From the NCBI GenBank assembly GCA_011389575.1, contig JAABUB010000002.1, positions 40,375 to 104,374 of the forward strand: DNA of 64,000 nt, in the 5' to 3' direction. Position 1 is the stretch's first letter. Each line of letters starts with the position of its first letter. Below the pieces are notes generated by a model. That model was not told the DNA's origin. It did not search any database and saw only the letters and a program-made list of their open reading frames with translations. Positions 8,739-17,228 of the stretch are shown here, in pieces. Source of the DNA: Desulfotignum sp. (GTDB lineage Bacteria; Desulfobacterota; Desulfobacteria; Desulfobacterales; Desulfobacteraceae). The translations under genes were made by a program, and so were the position numbers.

Positions 8739-10292
8739 TTATACCGGAATGTTTCCGTGTTTTTTGGCCGGCCGCATTTCCCGTTTGGTGGCCATGGCTT
8801 CCAAGGCATCTATGAGCCGGGGGCGGGTTTCACTGGGCTGGATAACAGCATCCACATAGCCTCTGGCAGCTGCACAATACGGATTGGAAAACTGGTCATT
8901 GTATTGAACAATTTTTTCCCTGCGTTTGGCTGCCGGGTCATCTGCCGCCTTGATCTCCCTGGCATGAATGATATTGGCCGCGCCTTCCGCTCCCATGACC
9001 GCAATCTCGGCGCTGGGCCAGGCAAATGCCATGTCCGCACCCAAATGACGGGAGCACATGGCAATATAGGAGCCACCGTAATTTTTACGGGTGATCAACA
9101 AAAGTTTGGGCACCGTGGCTTCGGAATAGCACCACAGCAGTTTGGCCCCATGACGGATGATACCTCCCCATTCCTGGTTGGAGCCGGGCAGATATCCCGG
9201 CACATCCGCAATGGTGAGCATGGGAATATTAAAGGCATCACAGAACCGGATGAACCGGGTGGCCTTGTCCGAAGCATTGATATCCAGACACCCGGCCAGG
9301 TGGTTTGGCTGGTTGGCGATAATGCCGATGGATCGGCCGTTGAGCCGGGCAAAGCAGACCACCAGATTTTTGGCATAATACTGGTGGGGTTCGAAAAACT
9401 GTCCGTCATCCACAATGGACCGGATCACGTTTTTCATGTCATAGGACCGGTTGGGACTGTCCGGAATCATTGTGTCCAAAGATACGTCCATACGGTTGGG
9501 ATCATCTGTCGGCGGAACAAGCGGAGGATCTTCCATATTATTGGAAGGCAGATAGGACAACAGGGTTTTTATCTGGAGGACGCAGTCTTCATCTGATTCA
9601 CAGGCAAACTGGGCCACACCGGATTTTTCATTATGGGCCATGGCACCGCCCAGGTCTTCAGAGGAAACTTCCTCTCCTGTCACAGCTTTTATGACATTGG
9701 GGCCGGTGATAAACATGTAGGCACTTTTTTTGACCATGAAAACAAAGTCGGTCATGGCAGGAGAGTACACTGCCCCGCCGGCAGTGGGCCCCATGATGGC
9801 CGATATCTGAGGGACGACCCCTGAGCAGGCAGAGTTTCTGAAAAAGATCTCCCCGTATCCGGACAGGGCATCGATACCTTCCTGAATCCTTGCCCCGCCT
9901 GAATCATTCATGCCGATGACAGGCGCTCCTGCTTTTAAGGCCATGTCCATGACCTTGCATATTTTTTTGGCCTGCATTTCCCCTAACGAACCTGCCCGGG
10001 CCGTGAAATCCTGGGCATAGGCAAATACGATTCTGCCGTCCACCCTTCCATAACCGGTGATGACACCATCCGCCGGTATCTGTACTTTTTCCATGCCGAA
10101 ATTGGTGCACCGGTGGGTGACAAACATATCCAGCTCCCTGAAACTGCCTTTGTCAAACAAACAGTCAAGGCGTTCTCTGGCATTGAGCCGTCCCTGTTCC
10201 TGGCGTTTGGCCAATGCTGCGTCACCACCCATCTTCAAAATTTCCTGCTCTTTTTGCTTCAGAATCTGGATATTGTCTGATGTGGCTCCCAT
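8739..10292 (-). CDS. mmdA: Methylmalonyl-CoA carboxyltransferase 12S subunit (MmdA / propionyl-CoA carboxylase beta type)
   Basis: Acyl-CoA carboxyltransferase moving CO2 between (S)-methylmalonyl-CoA and biotin. It has 517 residues, normal for the family. The two crotonase-fold halves show GSFRELDMFV, GMNDSGGARIQEG, SAIMGPTAGGAVYSPAM (N half) and ITRKNYGGSYIAMCSRHLGA, ADMAFAWPSAEIAVMG (C half). The ATG at 10292 has AAGGA about 9 nt upstream; an in-frame ATG at 10322 lacks a site. It is first in a minus-strand operon with the small subunit and the fused 5S/biotin protein. Together they form propionyl-CoA and oxaloacetate from methylmalonyl-CoA and pyruvate, or the reverse. Confidence 0.9.
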   Translation of the reverse strand: MGATSDNIQILKQKEQEILKMGGDAALAKRQEQGRLNARERLDCLFDKGSFRELDMFVTHRCTNFGMEKVQIPADGVITGYGRVDGRIVFAYAQDFTARAGSLGEMQAKKICKVMDMALKAGAPVIGMNDSGGARIQEGIDALSGYGEIFFRNSACSGVVPQISAIMGPTAGGAVYSPAMTDFVFMVKKSAYMFITGPNVIKAVTGEEVSSEDLGGAMAHNEKSGVAQFACESDEDCVLQIKTLLSYLPSNNMEDPPLVPPTDDPNRMDVSLDTMIPDSPNRSYDMKNVIRSIVDDGQFFEPHQYYAKNLVVCFARLNGRSIGIIANQPNHLAGCLDINASDKATRFIRFCDAFNIPMLTIADVPGYLPGSNQEWGGIIRHGAKLLWCYSEATVPKLLLITRKNYGGSYIAMCSRHLGADMAFAWPSAEIAVMGAEGAANIIHAREIKAADDPAAKRREKIVQYNDQFSNPYCAAARGYVDAVIQPSETRPRLIDALEAMATKREMRPAKKHGNIPV

Positions 10293-10360
10293 AATAGAAA
10301 TCCTTCCATGTTCCTTATTCATGCATTAATTATAATTCTAACAGCACCTTGTTGCGTTTT

Positions 10361-11104
10361 TTATTCTGTTGTAAACCGCCATGCACAATACCAGTCATCC
10401 GGATGCGGATCAGGGGGACATCCAATGCATGCTGTCTTAATTTGTGGATCGATGGCCCTTGCAAAATACGTGTATTCAACCAGTCCTGCGGATTTGCACG
10501 GATAGTCGGGCATGCCTTTGCGCTTTCTTGCCGTCTGAACCCGGCATGCATTCATCTGGAATACAAAACTTTTTGGTGTCTCGTCAACAATTGATTGCGT
10601 ATTTATAAAAGAATACATCCGTAAATATAACGCTTTTTTAAGTCCGGCCAGCCCCGGATTTTTATCCAGGTGTAAAAATTTTTTAATCGCATGGGCCTCA
10701 TAGGGCGAAAACCTGCCCCAGCAGGAATCATTGCACCGCTTGGCATCATTCATGCCATGGCATGATTCCACTGTCTGGAACCAGACCCCGTCCATGACCA
10801 GCCAGTTTTTGGCAAGATCCTGTAAACATGCATTCATGACATCCTCCTCCATGTCTGACCAGGCTTTGGGCAGGCCGTCCTTCATCTCGAACCCCAGGGT
10901 TTTAGCCATGCGGTTCATGGCAATACCCGCAGCTTTCGGGGTCACGGCATCCATCATTTCCAGGGCCTGTTCCATGCCCATCTGGTGGCGGACTTCCCCG
11001 AACCAGAACCCGTAATGCATGACCATGCGCATCACCATATCCATCATCAACCGGCCCTTGTCTTGTTTTGACAACCCAAGATAAGGTGACTGACCCTCTT
11101 TCAT
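10361..11104 (-). CDS. DUF6125-like cysteine-rich cytosolic protein
   Basis: A 247-residue protein with a Met-rich helical N-terminal half (LMMDMVMRMVMHYGFWFGEV) and a cysteine-rich C-terminal half containing CNDSCWGRFSPYEA and CIGCPPDPHPDDWYCAWRF. The pattern resembles DUF6125 and the L-2-amino-thiazoline-4-carboxylate hydrolase-like group found near acyl-CoA metabolism genes in anaerobes. A strong AAGGAGGC site sets the ATG at 11104. It lies upstream of mmdA on the same strand, 68 nt apart. Biochemical function is unknown. Confidence 0.6.
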   Translation of the reverse strand: MKEGQSPYLGLSKQDKGRLMMDMVMRMVMHYGFWFGEVRHQMGMEQALEMMDAVTPKAAGIAMNRMAKTLGFEMKDGLPKAWSDMEEDVMNACLQDLAKNWLVMDGVWFQTVESCHGMNDAKRCNDSCWGRFSPYEAHAIKKFLHLDKNPGLAGLKKALYLRMYSFINTQSIVDETPKSFVFQMNACRVQTARKRKGMPDYPCKSAGLVEYTYFARAIDPQIKTACIGCPPDPHPDDWYCAWRFTTE

Positions 11105-11160
11105 GAAATCGCCTCCTTTTTTTGCAAATGTATATCAACGTCCTGATTTTGAAATCAGGC

Positions 11161-12024
11161 TTATATCTCACAGTCTTTTGCACACCCTTTTTCCGACAAC
11201 CGGCGGTAAAGTGCAAGATATGTTTGGGCTTCGGCAGTTTTGCCCCGTTTTTTGCACCCATTGCCGTAAATACGGCATTTTTCCTGTAATACAGCTGTTG
11301 CAGCAGCTTTTTGTTCCAGGCCCAAAGCATCTGACTGCACCAGGTGCATCAAAGAAGCGATGCGGTATCTGTCCTGGGAATGGCTGCAGGAAAGCTGATC
11401 ATCATGCCCGCCGTACTTCACGGTCAATGGTTTGTCAATAAGATATATGGGAATATCCGAACTGATACGCAGCCACAGATCATAATCTTCACACACTGCA
11501 AAATCCTCGTTGAACATGCCCTTGAGATCAAAAATCTCTTTTTTCATCATCACGGCAGAAGGACTTACCAGACAGCGGTGAAGGGATGGTTCAAAAATCA
11601 TACCGGATGGTTTTTTATGCTTTTGCATGGGATTGACCCGCTTTCCTTTGCGAATCCAGATCTCCTGGGTCTGGCATATCAGGGCCTCGGGGTGGGTGGA
11701 AAAAAACGCTGCCTGGCAGGCCAGTTTTTCCGGCTTCCATTGGTCATCAGAATCCAGCAGGGCAATATAATCTCCACTGCTGTGGCGAATCCCGAAATTT
11801 CTTGCCGCGCTCACCCCCTGGTTGGACCGGGTGAACACACGGATCCTTCTGCCATATTCCGCCAGAAGATCCGGGGTATCATCTGTGGATCCGTCATCCA
11901 CCACAATGATTTCTTTGGGGCGCAGGGTCTGGGCCAGCACCGAATCAACGGCCCTGGCCAGAGTCCATGCCCGGTTACAGGTGGGGATGATCACGCTGAT
12001 CTGTGATGAAGCCGTATTTTCCAT
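11161..12024 (-). CDS. Family 2 glycosyltransferase
   Basis: Probably transfers a sugar from a nucleotide sugar in envelope polysaccharide synthesis; cytoplasmic, 287 residues with no membrane segments. The GT-A fold is evident: VIIPTCNRAWTLARAVDSVL, EIIVVDDGSTDDTPD, and the DxD-type metal motif in YIALLDSDDQW, with the later ED of FAVCEDYDLWLRI as catalytic region. The substrate cannot be read from the sequence, and no polysaccharide locus is adjacent. No clear ribosome site precedes ATG 12024. It is upstream of the DUF6125-like gene on the same strand. Confidence 0.85.
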   Translation of the reverse strand: MENTASSQISVIIPTCNRAWTLARAVDSVLAQTLRPKEIIVVDDGSTDDTPDLLAEYGRRIRVFTRSNQGVSAARNFGIRHSSGDYIALLDSDDQWKPEKLACQAAFFSTHPEALICQTQEIWIRKGKRVNPMQKHKKPSGMIFEPSLHRCLVSPSAVMMKKEIFDLKGMFNEDFAVCEDYDLWLRISSDIPIYLIDKPLTVKYGGHDDQLSCSHSQDRYRIASLMHLVQSDALGLEQKAAATAVLQEKCRIYGNGCKKRGKTAEAQTYLALYRRLSEKGCAKDCEI

Positions 12025-12217
12025 GATATATGGCTATACCATGTCCGGACCTGTTTAGGCAAACCGGTTTTGGCCCGACAGATGCAGCACAAATGGCCAA
12101 ACCATTTTAAAATTTTTAAAATTACAAGCATATTCAAGGCCATAGCAAAACTTTTGTCTTGATTTTTCTAAAAAAATCCCCAATAATGCATTTTGTTCTT
12201 TTTTATATGAGTAATTC

Positions 12218-12246
12218 TTGACAAGCCCATCCAAATCACTTAATGA
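12218..12246 (+). promoter_or_regulatory. Putative promoter of korDABC
   Basis: TTGACA at 12218-12223 and TAATGA at 12241-12246 with a 17-nt spacer, 50 nt ahead of korD. The -35 is perfect and the -10 is weak. The rest of the 12025-12295 gap is AT-rich without other recognisable features. Confidence 0.45.
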
Positions 12247-12295
12247 AGGCCCTTAAATTTTGGTTAGCATTATCTTATGAATAATTGAGGATATT

Positions 12296-12526
12296 ATGGC
12301 AAAAGGCAAATCAGTCACACATGTAATTGATACACTCTGGTGCAAGGGGTGTGGGATCTGTGTTCATTTCTGTCCCAAAGATGTACTGGAACTGGACAAA
12401 GAAGGCAAAGCCCGGGCAGTTCGACCCGAAGATTGCATCGCCTGCAAGCTGTGCGAACTTCGATGCCCTGATCTGGCAATACAAATACAAGAAACGCAGG
12501 AAGGGGAAAATGACTCTACAAAATAA
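12296..12526 (+). CDS. korD: 2-oxoglutarate:ferredoxin oxidoreductase, delta (ferredoxin-like) subunit
   Basis: Carries electrons from the thiamine-diphosphate centre to ferredoxin. The 76-residue protein has two 4Fe-4S motifs, CKGCGICVHFCP and CIACKLCELRCP. It is the first gene of korDABC; its end overlaps the korA start by 17 nt, so translation is coupled. The D-A-B-C order is typical of 2-oxoglutarate enzymes in anaerobic bacteria, though the exact 2-oxoacid cannot be proved from sequence. Confidence 0.92.
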   Translation: MAKGKSVTHVIDTLWCKGCGICVHFCPKDVLELDKEGKARAVRPEDCIACKLCELRCPDLAIQIQETQEGENDSTK

Positions 12527-13664
12527 TATCAGGTTTGTTCAGGGGAATGAAGCCTGTGTGGAAGGGGCACTGTATGCAGGTGTCAATTTTTTTGCAGGAT
12601 ATCCCATCACCCCGTCCACGGAAATAGCGGAACACCTGGCTGAAAGGCTTCCCCGGCAGGGCGGAAAATTTATCCAGATGGAAGATGAAATTGCTTCCAT
12701 GGGTGCCATTCTCGGGGCATCCCTCACAGGAAAAAAAGTGATGACCGCCACATCAGGCCCGGGATTTTCCTTAAAACAGGAAGCCCTGGGATATGCATGC
12801 ATGGCTGAAATTCCCTGTGTAATAGCCAATGTGCAGCGGGGGGGACCTTCCACAGGCAACCCCACCCATGTGAGCCAGGGAGATGTGAACCAGGCCAGAT
12901 GGGGCACCCACGGAGATCATGCCATCATAGCCCTGACTGCATCCAACAACCAGGATGTGTTTAAAATCACGGTGGAAGCCTTTAACCTGGCGGAAACCTA
13001 CCGGACCCCGGTTATCATTCTTTTGGATGAAGTAGTGGGCCATATGCGGGAGAAACTTACCATACCGGACTCCGGAGACATTCCGGTTGTGGGACGGCTT
13101 CGCACTGCCGTGGCAAAAGGCGTGGATTATCATCCCTATCTGCCCAGAGAAGACGGCCGCCTGCCCATGTCTGACTTCGGCGCAGAGCACCGGTACAATG
13201 TCACCGGCCTTTTTCATGACATGTGGGGGTTTCCCAGCAACAACCCCAAGGTGGTCAGCGAACTGCTCCGGCACCTGGTGGACAAGATAGAAAATAATGC
13301 GGAAAGCATCACCATGTACAAGGAATACTGGCTGGATGATGCTGATTATATTCTGGTCTCCTATGGATCTTCTGCCCGGTCCGCCATCCACATCGCCAAA
13401 AACCGGCGGGCCAGGGGTGTCAAAATCGGGATTCTGGAACTTCAGACCCTGTGGCCGTTTCCCGCTGACATGGTCAGGGAAAAATGCGCCAACGCCAAAG
13501 CTGTACTGGTGGTGGAGATGAACATGGGTCAGGTGGTCACCCAGGTGAAAAGCGCTGTGGACAATCCCAACAATGTGTTTCTGGCCAACCGCATTGACGG
13601 CCAGCTCATTTCACCCACTGACATCAAAACCATTCTCAGAATGATCCAGGGAAAGGGGGTATAA
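12510..13664 (+). CDS. korA: 2-oxoglutarate:ferredoxin oxidoreductase, alpha subunit
   Basis: Catalytic subunit containing the pyrimidine-binding and domain II regions of the 2-oxoacid:acceptor oxidoreductase family. It has 384 residues. GYPITPSTEIAEHLAE near the N-terminus, MEDEIASMGAILGAS, ATSGPGFSLKQEALG and QRGGPSTGNPTHVSQGD are typical of KorA. The start at 12510 follows GGAAGGGG inside the korD tail. It makes succinyl-CoA and CO2 from 2-oxoglutarate, or the reverse, with ferredoxin, in the anaerobic TCA cycle. Confidence 0.93.
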   Translation: MTLQNNIRFVQGNEACVEGALYAGVNFFAGYPITPSTEIAEHLAERLPRQGGKFIQMEDEIASMGAILGASLTGKKVMTATSGPGFSLKQEALGYACMAEIPCVIANVQRGGPSTGNPTHVSQGDVNQARWGTHGDHAIIALTASNNQDVFKITVEAFNLAETYRTPVIILLDEVVGHMREKLTIPDSGDIPVVGRLRTAVAKGVDYHPYLPREDGRLPMSDFGAEHRYNVTGLFHDMWGFPSNNPKVVSELLRHLVDKIENNAESITMYKEYWLDDADYILVSYGSSARSAIHIAKNRRARGVKIGILELQTLWPFPADMVREKCANAKAVLVVEMNMGQVVTQVKSAVDNPNNVFLANRIDGQLISPTDIKTILRMIQGKGV

Positions 13665-13665
13665 C

Positions 13666-14490
13666 ATGGCCACAAAGGAATTTGATTTCAAAGACTATAT
13701 CCGATCCCGTTTTTTTCCCCATATCTGGTGCCCGGGATGCGGACATGGCATTGTTCTGGGCTCTTTGCTCCGGGCCATCCATGAACTGGGCCTGGACAAA
13801 AACGAGATTGTCATGACCTCGGGCATCGGGTGTTCCTCCCGGATATCGGGATATGTGGATTTTCATTCCCTGCACACCATCCACGGCCGTGCCATGACCT
13901 TTGCCACAGGGGTCAAGCTGGCCAAGCCCGGCATTACGGCCATCGTACCCATGGGAGACGGAGATGCCCTGGCCATCGGCGGGAACCACTTTATCCATGC
14001 TGCCAGGCGCAACATCGATATCACCGCCATTGTGATGAACAACCGGATCTACGGCATGACCGGGGGCCAGTTTTCTCCCTTGTCCGGACTGGGCAAAAAA
14101 GCCACCACCGCCCCCTTTACCACCATTGACAACCAGTTTGACATAGTGGAACTGGCCAAAAGCGCAGGTGCCACTTTTGTGGCAAGATCCACGGTTTTCC
14201 ATGCCACGGAATGCAAGGATATGCTGAAAAAGGCCATTAGCCACAAGGGGTTTTCCGTGGTGGAAATTTTGTCCCAGTGCCCCACTTACTACGGCAGAAA
14301 AAACAAGGAAGGGGATGCGGTCCAGATGATGGAAGGATTCAAAACCAATACCGTAAAACTTGGTTCCAAAAAACTGGAAAAGAATCCTGACCTTATCCAG
14401 CGGGGCATTTTTGTGGAAGACACACAAAAGGCGGAATATTGTGAAGCCTATGACAAGATCATCGCCACTGCAATGAAAGGAAACGCATAA
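13666..14490 (+). CDS. korB: 2-oxoglutarate:ferredoxin oxidoreductase, beta subunit
   Basis: Thiamine-diphosphate-binding subunit, 274 residues. It shows WCPGCGHGIVLGSL, the TPP/Mg signature MGDGDALAIGGNHFIHAARR with downstream MNNRIYGMTGGQ, and SQCPTYYGRKN near the C-terminus. It starts one nucleotide after the korA stop and overlaps korC by one base. Together with KorA it forms the active site. Confidence 0.93.
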   Translation: MATKEFDFKDYIRSRFFPHIWCPGCGHGIVLGSLLRAIHELGLDKNEIVMTSGIGCSSRISGYVDFHSLHTIHGRAMTFATGVKLAKPGITAIVPMGDGDALAIGGNHFIHAARRNIDITAIVMNNRIYGMTGGQFSPLSGLGKKATTAPFTTIDNQFDIVELAKSAGATFVARSTVFHATECKDMLKKAISHKGFSVVEILSQCPTYYGRKNKEGDAVQMMEGFKTNTVKLGSKKLEKNPDLIQRGIFVEDTQKAEYCEAYDKIIATAMKGNA

Positions 14491-15035
14491 TGGAACGTTC
14501 ACGACTTGTTTTTTCAGGTTCCGGCGGCCAGGGCGTGATTACGGCTGCCATTCTCCTTGCCAAAGCAGCTGTGCTGTTTGAAGGAAAAAATGCCACCCAG
14601 TCCCAGAGTTACGGGGCAGCAGCCCGGGGCGGTGCCACCAGAAGCGATGTATTGATATCTGAATCAGATATCTATTTTCCCAAAGTGGTCCAGCCCAATA
14701 TCCTGGTGAGCCTGACCCAGGAAAGCTACAATACCTTTTCAGGCATTATCCGGCCCGGCGGTCTGCTGCTTGTGGATGCCAGATTTGTGTCCATCGAAAA
14801 AAAGGTGGATGCCAAACACATTTCTCTGCCCATGTATGAAACGGTCATGGAAAAAATCGGCAAACCCATCGTGTTCAACATATGCATGCTCGGGGCCCTG
14901 CTCGGCGCAACCCGCCTGGTCCAGGCCCAATCCATTCTCAAGGTCCTGGAAATCTCCATTCCCAGAGATTTCATGGATATGAACAAAAAAGCCCTGGAAC
15001 TGGGCATGGAAATGGGAGAATCCGCAGCCTCTTAA
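14490..15035 (+). CDS. korC: 2-oxoglutarate:ferredoxin oxidoreductase, gamma subunit
   Basis: Gamma-domain subunit of the 2-oxoacid oxidoreductase, 181 residues, normal length. GSGGQGVITAAILLAKAA at the N-terminus and QSQSYGAAARGGATRSDVLI are diagnostic. Last gene of korDABC. The operon ends at a strong hairpin terminator 23 nt downstream. Confidence 0.93.
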   Translation: MERSRLVFSGSGGQGVITAAILLAKAAVLFEGKNATQSQSYGAAARGGATRSDVLISESDIYFPKVVQPNILVSLTQESYNTFSGIIRPGGLLLVDARFVSIEKKVDAKHISLPMYETVMEKIGKPIVFNICMLGALLGATRLVQAQSILKVLEISIPRDFMDMNKKALELGMEMGESAAS

Positions 15036-15058
15036 AAGTTTTTGAGCCCGCCAATGCA

Positions 15059-15105
15059 ACCACCCCTGTTGCGTGCAGATTATGCACCAGGGGTGGTAAT
15101 TTTTA
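15059..15105 (+). terminator. Rho-independent terminator after korDABC
   Basis: Arms ACCACCCCTG (15059-15068) and CAGGGGTGGT (15088-15097) pair perfectly, with further internal pairing of GTGCA with TGCAC, followed by AATTTTTAT. It lies just downstream of korC. Confidence 0.8.
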
Positions 15106-15178
15106 TCCTGATTTCCGGATTTTTCCTGCCGGGTCAGGCAGGCCCGGTGCAGATCCGGCAGGCAGACAGACAGACAGA

Positions 15179-15478
15179 TCATTCAGATGCATCTGGTTCT
15201 GCAGACCTTTGGGATGCACTGTTGCCTGTGGGAAAAAGGTCCTGAACGTTAAGCCCCTTGATCTTTTTCAAACAGTCCTCCAGGGCCCGGGGCTCTGTGT
15301 CTCCGGCACCCTGGTGTTCCGGCTTTGCCACGATATTGACCAGGTTCGGCACGGCAATATACGCACCAGCCAGATTCCCCTGGATTTTCTGGTGCACATC
15401 GATATAAATCATTCTGCCGTTGCGGATAAGATTATAACGGGTAATACGGGTCAGTATATCATTTACATGAAGATCCAT
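15179..15478 (-). CDS. Small conserved-looking hypothetical protein
   Basis: A 99-residue protein on the minus strand between korC and panP. The ATG at 15478 has an AGAGGAG site at a good distance. The first 55 residues (MDLHVNDILTRITRYNLIRN followed by MIYIDVHQKIQGNLAG) look like a compact beta-rich domain; the C-terminal tail is polar. Similar short proteins beginning with this sequence pattern occur in Desulfobacterota as far as I recall, with no assigned role. It is divergent from panP. Confidence 0.65.
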   Translation of the reverse strand: MDLHVNDILTRITRYNLIRNGRMIYIDVHQKIQGNLAGAYIAVPNLVNIVAKPEHQGAGDTEPRALEDCLKKIKGLNVQDLFPTGNSASQRSAEPDASE

Positions 15479-15567
15479 AGTCTCTCCTCTGAAAATTTTG
15501 ACATTGACTATTGTTCACCAAAAGTCCATCATACAGGTTTTGTAAACAATGAAAACAAAAACATGCC

Positions 15568-17226
15568 ATGACAGCACCTGAAAAAATTCCCTCAGACTTG
15601 GTGGCGGACTGGAGCACCCTTCACCGGGTGTTTATCCGGCCTGAAGATGAAAAAAGCCGGCAGACTCTGGTGAAATACATGGAACAGATCCTGTTCGGAC
15701 TCCATGATTTTCTCAACACCCATGTAGGGGTCACCGAAGCCATCCCCCTGGCGACCCTGGCCGAATCCTATACCGATACCCTGATCCACCCGGATCCGGA
15801 AAAAAAACTGGCTGACGTGATCAAGGATATCATCAACCAGATTGCCCCCAGGGCAGTGAATGTGGCTTCCCCCTATTTTATCGGCCACATGACCTCGGCC
15901 ATACCTTTTTTCATGGTGCATCTCAAAGCCATTGCCGCTGCGCTGAACCAGAACCTGATCAAACTGGAAACCTCCAAGGTGCTGTCCGTTCTGGAAAAAC
16001 AGGTGCTGGCAAAGATGCATCGGATGATCTACAACAAACCGCCAGAATTTTATGACTCCCATGTCCAGAATGTGGATACCTCTTTGGGCCTGTTCACCAA
16101 CGGCGGCACCACAGCCAACATCACGGCCCTGTGGGTGGCCAGAAACCTTTGTCTGCCCCCCACAGCACATTTTTCGGGGGTTGAAAAAGACGGCATGGCC
16201 GCAGCCATGAAAGCCCATGATCTGGAACGGCTGGTGGTGCTGGTATCGGAACGGGGACATTTTTCTTTGAAAAAAGCCGGCGGTATACTGGGCATTGGAA
16301 ACCGCAACATCATTGCAGTGGATGTGGATGAAAACCACCAGGTGGATATGACAGAGCTGGTCCGGCTGGTCGAAAAATTTTCACGAGATAAAAAAACAAA
16401 GATTGCGGCCATGGTGGGTATTGCCGGGACCACGGAAACCGGCAGCATTGACCCCCTCCCCCGGATGGCGGCCCTGTGCAAAAAACACCGGATTCATTTT
16501 CATGTGGATGCTGCCTGGGGCGGTCCGGTACTGCTGTCGGAAAAATACAGCAACCTGCTGGCCGGGATACAGGAAGCTGATTCCGTGACCATTGACTGCC
16601 ACAAGCAGTTTTACATGCCCATGAGTGCCGGCATGGTCTATTTCAAAGACCCGAAAGCCCTGGACCAGATCGCATACCATGCCGGATACGTAAACCGCAA
16701 AGGGTCGGTGGACCTGGGCATCAAGACCCTGGAAGGATCACGGGAGGCAAGCTCTCTGATCCTGGACAGTGCCCTGAAAATCATGGGATCCCGGGGGTAC
16801 GGCCTGATGATCGATCACGGCATTGAAACCACCAGGCTGTTTGCAAAGAAAATCAAGGCACGTGCCCATTTCCACCTGGTCACTGATCCTGTGCTCAACA
16901 TTCTCACCTACCGGGCCGTACCTGCACACCTGCAACAGCACCTGAATACTGACATATCATCATCCCGGCGGCAGCACCTGGATGCCTGCCTGGACAAAAT
17001 AAACACAAATCTTCAGCGCGTTCAGCGGGAGGCCGGCAAAAGCTTTGTGTCCAGAACCTGTTTAAAAATCCGCCCTGGTGACAGCCATAAGGCAGTGGTA
17101 CTGCGGTCAGTCATCATGAATCCTTACACCACCGGCAAAATTCTTGACCAGATCCTGGATGAACAAGAAGCGATACTGGACAACCTGGATATCTTGGACC
17201 ACCCTGCACCAAATATCTGGCGGTAA
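15568..17226 (+). CDS. panP: PLP-dependent aspartate 1-decarboxylase, PanP type
   Basis: Decarboxylates L-aspartate to beta-alanine for pantothenate/CoA synthesis, replacing the pyruvoyl enzyme PanD. The 552-residue length fits PanP (about 545). Group II decarboxylase features are the substrate-side SPYFIGHMTSAIPFF, TNGGTTANITALWVARN, the PLP Asp region HFHVDAAWGGPVL, and the Schiff-base lysine in VTIDCHKQFYMPM. The overall pattern closely resembles the Vibrio PanP family. Glutamate or tyrosine decarboxylase activity is the main alternative. It converges with the DHH-CBS gene, with 2 nt between stops. No panBC is adjacent. Confidence 0.85.
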   Translation: MTAPEKIPSDLVADWSTLHRVFIRPEDEKSRQTLVKYMEQILFGLHDFLNTHVGVTEAIPLATLAESYTDTLIHPDPEKKLADVIKDIINQIAPRAVNVASPYFIGHMTSAIPFFMVHLKAIAAALNQNLIKLETSKVLSVLEKQVLAKMHRMIYNKPPEFYDSHVQNVDTSLGLFTNGGTTANITALWVARNLCLPPTAHFSGVEKDGMAAAMKAHDLERLVVLVSERGHFSLKKAGGILGIGNRNIIAVDVDENHQVDMTELVRLVEKFSRDKKTKIAAMVGIAGTTETGSIDPLPRMAALCKKHRIHFHVDAAWGGPVLLSEKYSNLLAGIQEADSVTIDCHKQFYMPMSAGMVYFKDPKALDQIAYHAGYVNRKGSVDLGIKTLEGSREASSLILDSALKIMGSRGYGLMIDHGIETTRLFAKKIKARAHFHLVTDPVLNILTYRAVPAHLQQHLNTDISSSRRQHLDACLDKINTNLQRVQREAGKSFVSRTCLKIRPGDSHKAVVLRSVIMNPYTTGKILDQILDEQEAILDNLDILDHPAPNIWR

Positions 17227-17228
17227 CC

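Noticed and set aside
14882..15571. 229-residue plus frame spanning the korC end and the terminator
   Set aside because: Crosses a strong terminator and the small minus-strand gene; low-complexity content.
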